From Phytoseiulus persimilis (taxonomy: Eukaryota > Arthropoda > Arachnida > Mesostigmata > Phytoseiidae), in the NCBI GenBank assembly GCA_037576195.1, contig CM075103.1, positions 18,352,001 to 18,416,000 on the forward strand: 64,000 bases of DNA, read 5' to 3'. Below, piece after piece: positions 51,444 to 61,430 of the stretch; positions within the stretch are counted from its first letter, which is position 1, and each line of letters starts with the position of its first letter. The notes beneath the pieces are model-generated. The model saw only the letters and a list, made by a program, of their open reading frames with translations. It was not told the DNA's origin and did not search any database. Made by a program: the position numbers and the translations under genes.

Positions 51444-54400
51444 TAGACCTCATTTTCCGTTAAACGGATAACGGAAATTATTTCAGTTCTAGCCCCCAGT
51501 CCGACATGTCGAAACGGCCAATAATCCTCGAGATCGCACAGTTTTTATTCGTTGGCACTGGATTCGTCTCTCTTTGCTGCATGTCCCGCGCTGACACATT
51601 CTCCTATGCACATTACGTTGCTTGTCATCGGTGTTTATACTCTTCAGCGGTCACTCATTCACCTATGCACATTATGTTGCACGTCATCGGTGTCTACATC
51701 CTGCTGCAACGGGCATTGATTCAGTTCCATCGAATCACTTCGTTGATACACAGCAACTCTGTTCCCTTGATTCGTTTCCTACAGCCCTAATCATCTAGGT
51801 CGGGCATTGGCCGACTGGTTCGAAGAATAAGCTCCAAATGTGTGTTGCTAATCTGCCATATGTCGTGCTTGTTATTGATTATTCTGGTATTCTGATCCGT
51901 GTCTGGACTGCATGTCATGCCAGCAACTCTCATGTAACACCGGCTCTGTCAATTAAATGCCCAAGAGAAGAAGAACAACGAAGAGACATAGTGAGTATTA
52001 GTCGATGTACATGCTGCATGATCGACTGAGACGTGATCCACGTCGTATCCCTTGAGAAGAAGTGAGATATGTGCCCCCGATCCTCTTCCCGCGCTCTAAT
52101 ATGTGATGCCATGGTTAGAACTCACGCCTTCTACACAGCGTCGGTAGAGGAGGAAGAGCCACCGCAAGCCACCGCAGAGCCTTCTCTCGAAGCTGACGAT
52201 AACGAAGCCGGGCCCTGGGCTGGACAGTCTTCCGTTCGTGACGGAGACGGTACTGAGCGAGATAACTCATCCATCGAGGAAATCGCACCACCTAAGCGGA
52301 GCAGAGGACGTCCGACTAGAGCCAGAAGTATGACAGGATCATGCAGCGTGATACATATCACGTTATATCGATGATTCCATCGTTCATCAATCTCATGCTA
52401 TACACCTGTGCCCCATCAGATCCCATGCTCGATTTTTTCGAACCCGCTGGTGACGAGACATATAGTTGTCTTATGTGTCACAAGAAGATTCGAGCTGTAA
52501 AAGGAAGCATGACGAGCCTCCGTGGGCACGTAACTATGCATAAAAGAAGGGAACGTTTGTACAACGGGAAAATACCAAAGCATGGATCGTTGGAACAATG
52601 GTAACCTGCCTCAACTATCCGTTGCACACTTTCGGCAACGCGGTGCATCGGGTGAACTTCTCGCTCATGAGTCTCGGACCGATGAGCGAGAGCATCGCCA
52701 GACGTTGCACCGACTGCGAAGCGAGGTGAGGCTGTTCGAATATTCTTGCTCTTATACTTGCTCTTCAGATGCCTCGTTTCTCACGATTGCGAATTTCGCA
52801 GACGAGCGATGCAGGTGGTGAACCGAGATCTGGAAAAGCTCCGTGACGGCGGTACGGTGTTCACTCTTACAGCAGACGAATGGGCATGGCAACGAAAGCG
52901 TTTCCTGGGTAATTACTTCAGGGGGATCCTCCCAAGATAAAGAATGATAAGGCACATGGTATCTACTCAGCTATGCTAAAATGCGTTCCCTCAAAATTCC
53001 CACAGGCGTAACCCTTCACCCCTCAGCTCGGATTCCCAGCTTGGGAAAAACTTGGGTCCCACTTCTCGCGAGGTTCCACGAACGGGCTCAGGCGAAAGCA
53101 GAAAGTCCATATGAAGAAGGGGAAGAGGAGCTTGAAATTGGTACTTGGCAATTCGTAGCCACCGCGAACGAAGACTCCGACATTCAAGAAGTCTTAGAAG
53201 CGGAAGAGCTGCTAGCCGGCGTTCCAACCATCCGAGGGCCGCCCGGAGAGCTTGTGGCCAAAGTCCGGAGAGTGTGCCGTGCCTTCCACAAGAGCGGCTT
53301 GCTGAACGACCAGCTTGTAAAACAGTCCGGCCGCACCGATGATCGCTCAGCCCCCAAGTGCGCTCTGGATGTCAAGACGCGTTGGAACTCGACGCTCAGA
53401 ATGCTCCGTGGGTTCGTCGGGCAGCGCGACAGTATCAAGGCTGTCTACACCGCAAACCTGAAACATTTCCAGACGGAGCCCTGGCCTTTCAACGCGGATG
53501 GTGTCCGAGGCATCGAGGAACTCATCAACGTCTTGAAAATCGTTGAAAGAGCAACAAAGCGTCTATCGGAGGCAGACCTGACTATTCGGAACGCCGATAG
53601 AGCGCTAGAGGTGAGTTATTTGTATTCATCAGAATAGAGACACGATTAACGAGTCTGAACGAATAGTGATGGTTCCGTTTGCTCCCGCAGCTCATGCTCC
53701 GGGATGTCAAGGAGAGGCAGACAGACTTCGCGAAGGCGCTTTATAGGAACCTATGCTTCCGAATACTCCAACGTCGAGGAGTCGCATCACGGCTCGCGAG
53801 ATATCTCCAGCGAAGAGACGAAAATACTCCTTTGGACACATTTCTCGAAGCTGAGCGCGTCACCTACACCGAAAAGCAGCGAGAAACATTTGCTGAATTC
53901 GGGAGAAAATGTGGGGAGATCGACGCGTTCCTGCGCCTCGACGCGGCACCGGTGGGGGAGCAACGCGCACCAACACCAGACAATGATTCGGACTCGGACG
54001 ATGGCTTCGAGCTTCTGAAGGATCGGGACGAGGATGAGGACGAAGACGGCCCTGCCACTGCGGAGCTCTCTCCCGAGACACTGATGGAGATACACAAACA
54101 GGGTGCGAAGCGAGTATTTCCCGAAAGCATTTACAGAACTTTCGAAAGCCTCCAAGCGACGAGCGTGCCGGCTGAACTCTCCTTCAGTGTTGCGCGCCAC
54201 GCTAGGAGGTTCTGTCAAGAGAGCCTCAGCGATGAGCGTTTTGAGAACTATTTATTTCTCAAACATATTTATCAGTCTGATAAGCCTTGGGAAAGGTTTT
54301 TGGAGACCCAAGACTCACAAAATATGCATTTGCCTCCACAATAGATCCCTGCTACTTCAGCTGTCTGCTCGTCAACTCGCGGGAGTTCACAATCATGCAC

Positions 54401-54808
54401 GATACTACCTAGCTTCAATGATACATTGCCTCAAACAAAGTTCTGATATATCATCCATGTTATCTGAGTGACATGATTTTTCTTTGACTTCAGTGATACG
54501 TGACTCCCATCCGATGTATATGTTAGAGACCGTGTACCCGGGCAGACTTAGAACGTCAGGCGTCGCGCCATACGGCCGCCCTCTCTCGGCGCGACCGTCG
54601 TCAGCAAGGATCATTACGATGTACCAGACAGAGCGCGAGGAGTGCACAGGGCAATGAATCGACGAATCGCACGAAATCGCGTCCCCGTTTCCTCGTTCTA
54701 ACATATATGTCTCGCTTTGCCCATCACCTCTTGGCTCGGGAAATATTCTCCGGAAGAATCTTCCGTGGGGGGGATTTCCGTTATCCGTTAAACGGGAAAT
54801 GAGGTCTA
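51444..54808 (+). mobile_element. hAT element, 3,365 bp, with transposase gene
   Basis: Inverted ends TAGACCTCATTTTCCGTT... (51,444) and ...AAATGAGGTCTA (54,808) match over about 35 bp with two differences, and a perfect 8-bp duplication GTTGAAAT (51,436-51,443; 54,809-54,816) fits the hAT target pattern nTnnnnAn. It encodes a spliced hAT transposase. Removing the insert rejoins the interrupted host transposase fragment. Confidence 0.93.
52069..54344 (+). pseudogene. hAT transposase, multi-exon, probably damaged
   Basis: Cuts and pastes hAT elements. Pieces in order: acidic, low-complexity N-terminus with KRSRGRPTRAR (52,150-52,330); BED zinc finger (YSCLMCHKKIRAVKGSMTSL then RGHVTMHKR; exon from acceptor at 52,420); catalytic start with FTLTADEWAWQRKRFLG (first Asp; ~52,850-52,907); 52,981-53,610 with ALDVKTRWNSTLRML; intron 53,611-53,690 (GTGAGT...CCCGCAG); 53,691-54,344 ending in the hAT dimerisation region (PAELSFSVARHARRFCQE, FENYLFLKHIY). 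The 53,610/53,691 junction is phase 0 and joins 427 codons without a stop. Between 52,600 and 52,980 the frame is unclear: more short introns or damage. Whether a full protein is made is uncertain. Confidence 0.75.
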
Positions 54809-55400
54809 GTTGAAATGTTAGCGATGAAAGGCACCAGCTTCCTACGGATGGAGCCAACGCTTCTCGTCGAGTCGATGCTGCACAATACGCTCAACAACAG
54901 AATGCTCCCAAAGATCCGTTCACTGTGTCAAATCGTCGGCTACCTAGAGAACACAAACGGCGAGCGATCGTGGCAAGACACTAACATGTCTTCCAAGATC
55001 GTTGAATGTAATACATGGAACGGCGCAACGGTCTACAGAACACCATCGGAGCGGAATATGAAGCTGAAGGGTGGAGGAGTAGGAACTCACGACTCCAACA
55101 GATCAAGGCCACCGACTTGAACGACTTCGCCGCCCTGACGCGTGAGGATCTACTCCAGTTGATCTCAGGAGCGTTCCAACTCAATCTGGCATGCTAGTAC
55201 TTGGCGGAAGTCTTGACAGCCGACAACAATGTCGTACTGAGTTTTGTCAAAGAGACCCCCAATATCGTTCGGCTACTAATCAGGTCGCGCCATTGTGGAC
55301 CCAGCAGCGGAAAGAAACTACCATGTATTCATTTTGGTGACTGGGCACTCAAGGCAAGCCCTGTATTATATTACTTCCGGGTCACCGAGGGCCGTCCACC
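54809..55400 (+). pseudogene. DDE_Tnp_4-type transposase fragment, part 2
   Basis: Directly after the hAT, VEMLAMKGTSFL continues the host transposase (relatives have V-E-M-P-A-x-K-G). Then, in shifted frames, ANASRRVDAAQYA, KATDLNDFAALTREDLLQLI and GAFQLNLAC, ending near LIRSRH, the hallmark Q-S-R-H end seen in SWIM-tailed DDE_Tnp_4 transposons of invertebrates. A SWIM zinc finger may have followed but is not preserved. Family call rests on motif memory, not on a search. Confidence 0.55.
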
Positions 55401-56344
55401 TCGTCATTCAGCTCTCGTCTCCCTTTTCATCTATTCTTCGTTGTGTCTCGCGGCCAGGGTTCCTACGGGACCGCAGTCATAGGTTGACCGTTCAGTTCTG
55501 CGTTTCTTCGCTTGAGCATGTACTCCTTTTTTTTGAGTATCCATCCTGTTTTTCGCGAGATTAGATTACACTTACCTTCATTTTAAAGCATCTTCTGGAC
55601 CAGTTCTGGGACCGCGGACTCGATCTGACCATACTTTTGGAGGTCTGGACGTGTAATTCCGGGATCGATCTGACCATACTTCTGGGCGGGCAATTCCATG
55701 TTTTTCACGGCTCAGAATATGATTTCATCTGGCTCGGGGCCTTCCAGCATCAAATATTCTGGAGTTTATACTGCTTATATAGCTGACGGTCAGTAAGCTT
55801 TGCGCCGCGGCGCGCCGTCGCAGAGAGAGGTGTGCCCTCATCCCTTCGTTTGGGACAATGGCTTCATCGTTTCCCGCGACTTCCACTGGGCTTGAGTCGA
55901 ACCTTTCCATGCAATTCATGTAACGACACACCTCCCTCTGCTCTGTCTTGGTGCATTGGGGATCGCCTCTCAGAATCTGTGATGTGTCGCTCTAATCTCT
56001 TTCTGCACTTCTTTCCTTACTTGCCGCTGGGCGGCGCGGTAACCCTGTTCGTCATCCCTCTCATCAGGAGGAACATGCCTAGGCATCCCGTTTCTGGTGC
56101 CTTCAATTCCGTCAGCACACCGAGTTGTTTGTGGTGCTAATCTTACCACGCTCTCTGTTGAGGTTCTGATTCGCGAGTTGAATTTTTCTCCACTCCCAGC
56201 AGCGTTCATTTCGAGTCTCCGTCAGATCACCGATCCGGCGTGAACTAACCAGAGTCCTGTGAGAATGTTTCACGGTTTTCTCTGATTCCCTCATTGCTAT
56301 CTGAATACTACCTTGGAAAAGTTGTCCATGTCCGGAACTCTCCC
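55400..56344. other. Right end of the composite element and spacer
   Basis: 55,625-55,690 holds about one and a half 45-bp repeat units, then the inverted terminal sequence to 55,766. From 55,767 to 56,344 no gene is recognised. Confidence 0.4.
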
Positions 56345-56530
56345 CTCATTATGTGAGTCTTGTCTCGCAGATCAGCAAGACGTCAACGTCATGATCATGG
56401 AGAATATTGCTCTATTCATAAGCCCATTCGGCTAGACTGGACTTAGTACCGTTGATATTAAGGGATGGAATACGTAATTTATTGACAGAACTTTTTCTAC
56501 ACGTATTCCGGATTTGCTCGCGACGTTCGC
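56345..56530 (-). pseudogene. LINE endonuclease N-terminal fragment
   Basis: Minus strand reads VNKLRIPSLNINGTKSSLAE, WAYE-stop, ILHDHDVDVLLICETRLT, the start of an AP-type LINE endonuclease (Asn in S-L-N-I-N-G and catalytic Glu in I-C-E-T). It carries an internal TAG. It differs from the family A and R1 starts seen elsewhere here, so a third LINE family is likely. Confidence 0.65.
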
Positions 56531-56539
56531 GCAGACATC

Positions 56540-57280
56540 CTAATCCTGGACAGGATTCTTAACACTGACTTGATATGGAGCAAGGTGACATAGACACTCA
56601 AGTGTTGCGTTAGGTTGGATCGGTAGCAAGAACGTTCGCGCCGAATCGTCCTGCGCCAAATTGAGATGCCTGTGTCGTCTGACAAACCCCGACAGTGGAT
56701 GCTCGCTCACTTTCGAACTCTTCCCACAGACACTGGTCACTGTTCTACGCGTCACCAAGGTACATTCTTCGCCCGGTAAAGCTGGAAATATATACTTTTT
56801 CGCTAGTGAACGAAAACGTGGCCTAAACCTGGTACCACACGTGGTACGTCTGTGAACGCAAGATCTTTTCAGTGTGCGCTACCGGGAACATACCGAAGTG
56901 GGGTGCTCTCGTTTCCTGCTCAAACGTTATCAGCCACAGAGGGAGCTCCATCGAGCTCGGAGAGATCATCACCTAATCTGAGCCATCGACTGGGAATCCG
57001 CTCCCCCCGATCAGCATTAGCGAGGACATTTCAACGAAGATTCCTGCTGTTTCGACTCTCAACGTTCCGTCGCCCGACCGACGCCGTCCGATCGGAAACA
57101 GCATTTCCCTCGGGGACTGAATGGGAAAGAGCTGAAACGCGAGTCGGAGCATCGTGAAGACAGTCGTCTTTTGCCACGTTTTATTACGCGAAGGTCTCTC
57201 CGAAAACCCAGAGTCCAAATCCGAACAGCCGAGCACCGTGTTTCAAGATTTCAAGAAGAATACGAGGAACTGAGTGGTTC
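56540..57280. other. No gene seen
   Basis: A 101-codon plus-strand frame at 56,852-57,157 shows only Ser/Arg-rich composition with no motif. Confidence 0.3.
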
Positions 57281-58336
57281 CGAGTGACGCCTACTGGCAC
57301 ATTCGACTGACGGTCGGCTCATGCGGAAATATGGTGCGAAGAATTTCTCCGAAGAACAGAGCAAAATTCTTCTCGTTTCCGGGGCCGGGTAATCTACCAA
57401 GGGAAAGCAATTCAAGGTTATCGTGTGAATGATCGAGATCGCAAACGCTGGGAGCGAGGCAAGAACCAATAAATATTCTGAACCTCAGAAGGTACATCTT
57501 AAGCTCGAGCTGTTTGGTTGAGACTAAGCAGCGTACGCGACATAGTAGGCTACGATACATGATGTTACAAGAAAAGCACTCAGGGATTCCGAATCGAGAA
57601 TGCAAACGTTTCCGTAAGTTGTGACCGTGGTTCGCAGTCAGATTCGTGGAATTCCTGACTCGATGAAAATTTCGGAAACGCACTTGAGCCTCGAACATTC
57701 CTTCTCACGGAATGAGACAGAGATCATACTATATTTTCCTAGATGCTGCGCGTCGATAGGGTTCGACAACATTGAATTCGAGCGTTAACGAAGTCCCCCC
57801 AGTTGTGGACAAGTAACGATTTCAACTGTACAAGACGCTCAAGGAAATCATGCTCGAGTGGGTGCCTTTCCCTGGACTCGTGTTCTTGGAGAGTTCGGGA
57901 TCCCCTAGGGCTTCCGTGCGGAGATGACGCTCTTCCTGGTGATCATTGCCATTGAAAAGTGGCTTGGAGAATATTTTCACACAAGGCAGACAAGATCACA
58001 AACGTCGCAGGGCTCGACGAGGCTTCGTTTTCCGTAACGGCAGAATGACCGGGAAAAGTGCCCGCTGGGCCTCTCGATTTGAGACTCTGAGCGGGGAAGT
58101 GATGATGAATATTTCATTGCTTTTTTTGTGGTCCTCCGCTTGAAGCTGGAATAACATGCGAGCGATCGAGGAGCACTTCCTGTTGCTCCAGCTGCTCAGA
58201 CCGAATGTGGACTCGAAGAAACTGCTTCAACGGATGTCATTCACAGTGATGTTGCTTCACCGTAAAATCAGATGCGTAGATCTCCTTGAAGGACTCACGT
58301 ATTCATGATCGGTTGCATCGCCGAGTTCCTCGGACT

Positions 58337-60935
58337 ATGGTTCTGATACGATTCCATTTTTTCCCTCTCATCGTGTTTTTTTCGATCATCTTCGTGAGAC
58401 ATCCTGCGCATACAGCTCGGTCAATGGGGAAGAAAAGAGTGAAACATGTTATCGATTGGAATAATTCATATTACAAAACTCGCTTCGAACTCTGCAAAAA
58501 GATTCGGATCTTCAATCCCGTTGAAACAGTCAAAGCCCAAGCGTACGCCGCAGCCCTCTTCCGTAAATGTGGACCGAAGATGATCGTGAAGCTAGGACCG
58601 AAATACGCTTTTCCCGCCTTTGGTAAGTAAAACAGCTTCGCTCTCATCAGGGGTGCACGCAGCTTTTCTTTTTGGGGCAGGGCAAGTGACGTGATGAAGA
58701 TGATGATCATCATCGTGTTTTTCCATTCGTGTGAGATCTCCAAGACGAACCTCCAGAAACGAAACTGGAGCTCTTCATTTGATCTCAAGGGTCATGTCAA
58801 TGCGCCGAGAGTGTTCCACGTTCGAACTATTGGTGACTCGGGATGTGCGGACAACGCAATGGAAGGCACTGAGATGTGTCATGTAATATTAGAACGAGGA
58901 GCACTGGTGTGCTCGAGGTGTTCCGGAATTGATTCATACGTGCCTCGCGACGTCATCCCTCGAGAGCAAATATTTGGCTTGAGAGGAAATATTTGGGATT
59001 CGAGTCAACGCTGTGTATGCGTCAAATTCAGAACCAAGCCAACACGGCTCTTGGATGGATTTTGGGTCATTCCGACCACAGGCGGACCCGGGTGCGGAAC
59101 CGGGTTCTGGGAGCCAGTACTCAACACGGGCCCCCGGATGCGGAACTGGGATCCGGGAGCTGGTGCTGAATACGGAATCCCGGGCATGTATACAGGAGAT
59201 TTACGGCGCTCCGTTGAATTTAAGAACTGTATCTCCTAGAGACACCTTCTGGAACGGTGTCGTCTCATTTTGGTTGCCTCCGTGCTTTGAGCTGTATTTT
59301 GGTCGAACCTGAACCGATCGGGCCAAATTTTTAATCGAAAGCTCTCACGAGCATTCTCTGACAAGCAGAGTTGCTTTTTCCAGAGCTCGTCGATGTTTTC
59401 CTCAATCAATGCATGGTCTCTGAAAGAACTCACCAGTGAATCGCCGATTCGCGATCGATTTCAAAGGATCAGAAACGGGAAGATCCGTCCCGATCACACC
59501 TACAAAAGCGGAACTACCCGACAATTTTTGTTTTGCCTCCAAAGCCACCTGCGCTTCATGCCATGTCCCCGCCTGGGAACGCCTCGAAGATAACAACTCG
59601 GAGGGGTCGCGAGGAATCAACGCTCCTTATTCGGAGTAGGAGGGCTGAATTAAGGGGCCTCTCGTACTGAGTGCCCTTCCTCCGCGTTCCGGAAAGTGTT
59701 TCGTAGCCGGGATCCAGAGGAGTTTTCCAATTTTCATTTCCTGAAATCGGCTGAGAATTGGCGATCTCCCAGTCACTCTTTTCGAGGACCATAGAAAAAA
59801 TCGAGGAAAACTCCGATGAGCTCTGGGGAACGAAACTCTGATCTGATTGTCCAAATTGAAAACGTGAAAGATGCGGCTCTCGAAGAGCCTCCGATCGGCA
59901 AATCTTGTACACACCTTGTGGAATCCCACTAGGGGTGTGAACAACTTGGGGAGCATACTCCTGAAATAATGACGCTGCACTCCTAGTACGGAGTCTCCTG
60001 ACTTTCGCTCAGTGGTTCTGACATAGCGGATGATAGTCGAAGCCACCTGGTATTCTTTCGGTACTCTGGCTTTTGGTCATAACTCTGTAGAGGGATCCGA
60101 TTCCAAGTTTCTCCTTCATTACTATATTGCACAAAGTGTAACGCGTGTTTTGTTTCCAAGTTGCGCAGAACGGTGGAGAGCCGCGCTTCACAAAGTGGCT
60201 CATTTTGAGATCCGCGGATCTCAAAATTTGCGGATCTTTGGAAGGCCTAGATGTCGAGCGGCCGAGTTCGCTCGAGGAATCAGTCTGAGACGGAATGCTG
60301 AGCATGCGGGAAAGAATGCTCCTCCCTCGGAGATCGGCTCAGAGCCCGGAATTCCTTATTTCTCACAGAAGCCGACTCCGTTTTTCTTCCGATGCTGTCA
60401 AATTCTCCTAAGTACCAAACCCGCGTGGTAAATCCGACGAAACCTCCGGAAATGAGACTCGACTAGTTATTCGTCCTGGAAGCCAGGAACACGACAAACT
60501 TTTCACCATTTCTCGGAGAAACGGGATGAGAAGTAGGGAGTAAATTCCTGACCAAACTGACGACCCTATACAAGCAGATATGAATTTCATTCAGTTTCAT
60601 CTTTCACAGGTATCATAAAAGTCGCTGAGCTCCTTTGTGGGGGTTTGAACATCGTGTACGGCTTCTTCTCTATCGATGGCGGCGGCATAATCCCCGAATC
60701 AACCACGACGTCTTCGATTATCGAGCTGATCCGCCTATTTTTGTACTTTCTGGGAAGCGGGAATCAGACCATCTCAGTGAAGAATCGGGACCGACAGTTC
60801 TTGATCACTATGCCCATGGTACATGATTTCTTAAACGAGGTCGTACCCTGCGCTTTTAATACCGTAAATGTCTCGCAGCCAGACAGCGATTACCTGAAGC
60901 ATGGCATAAATCACTTCAAGTTCATGCTTCTTTAA
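58337..60935 (+). CDS. Secreted-protein family member 4 (203 aa, intact; family description)
   Basis: Exon 1 58,337-58,622 (donor GTAAGT), exon 2 60,610-60,935 (acceptor TTTCACAG), intron 1,987 bp, phase-1 junction inside Gly96. Residues 1-28 form a signal peptide (MVLIRFHFFPLIVFFSIIFV...). A basic stretch (GKKRVKHV) precedes the invariant VIDWNNSYYKTRFELC. Four cysteines (53, 78, 105, 176) are kept in all members and could form two disulfides. Conserved sequons lie at N42, N147 and N182. Exon 1 ends with a basic segment (RKCGPKMIVKLGPKYAFPAF); exon 2 has GGLNIVYGFFSIDGGG, an amphipathic run and the fixed tail DYLKHGINHFKFMLL. No transmembrane segment beyond the signal is evident. Likely a secreted glycoprotein. 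I do not recognise the family; a role in saliva, venom, reproduction or immunity would be guesswork. Confidence 0.78.
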
Positions 60936-61430
60936 TTTCGGAGACTCGATTGATCGAGAATGTCAAAGAGTCGCCATTCAAGTTCGCTCAGGCCTATCTG
61001 GCACGTTTTGTCGAGAAGATCGGTCTCAATCGCGAGTCCGGCCCGTGTAGCTGACAAGACCGGGACATGGAAGAAATAAATCAGCGTGGGTGTCCATGGA
61101 AGGGATTTGTTTAAGACCGACTTAGTGATCATTACGTGTCCGTTACGGGACGTGCTGTGCTCGTGTTCAGAGTGCGGTCGGTGATGGGTTTGGCTCCGAT
61201 GGATATGGAGCTAGGCTCAAACTAGCTGCACTCGAGTCACGCGTCCCCGCTTGTCGGGCACATTGAAGTTCTCATAGTCCTGAACATTCCCTTACCTCGA
61301 AAGAAACAAGTCGCCTTAAATGGATAACAAAAGCTCCCGTCGGCTTCACGAGTTTTCTATCTTCGCAGGGAAAGATCCATCGATATCACAGCAAAACCTC
61401 AGGTAACCTGGGGTCTCGAGGAACGAGTCC

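Larger units (their letters stand above)
46955..55766 (+). mobile_element. DDE_Tnp_4-type transposon hosting nested insertions
   Basis: Outer ends are inverted: AACTCCAAAATATTTGAGG at 46,955 and its diverged inverse ending at 55,766 (AATATTCTGGAGTT), with TA next to each. Homology of the ends runs ~75 bp (through ATCATATTCTGAGCCGT) into 45-bp repeats on both sides. The interior keeps only the C-terminal part of a transposase. An R1-type LINE pair (47,231-51,146) and a hAT element (51,444-54,808) are inserted in it. Without these the element would be roughly 1.5 kb. Confidence 0.75.

Noticed and set aside
52341-52604. Stand-alone BED-finger gene
   Set aside because: The finger lies inside the hAT element, in order with its catalytic and dimerisation regions, so it is an exon of that transposase.
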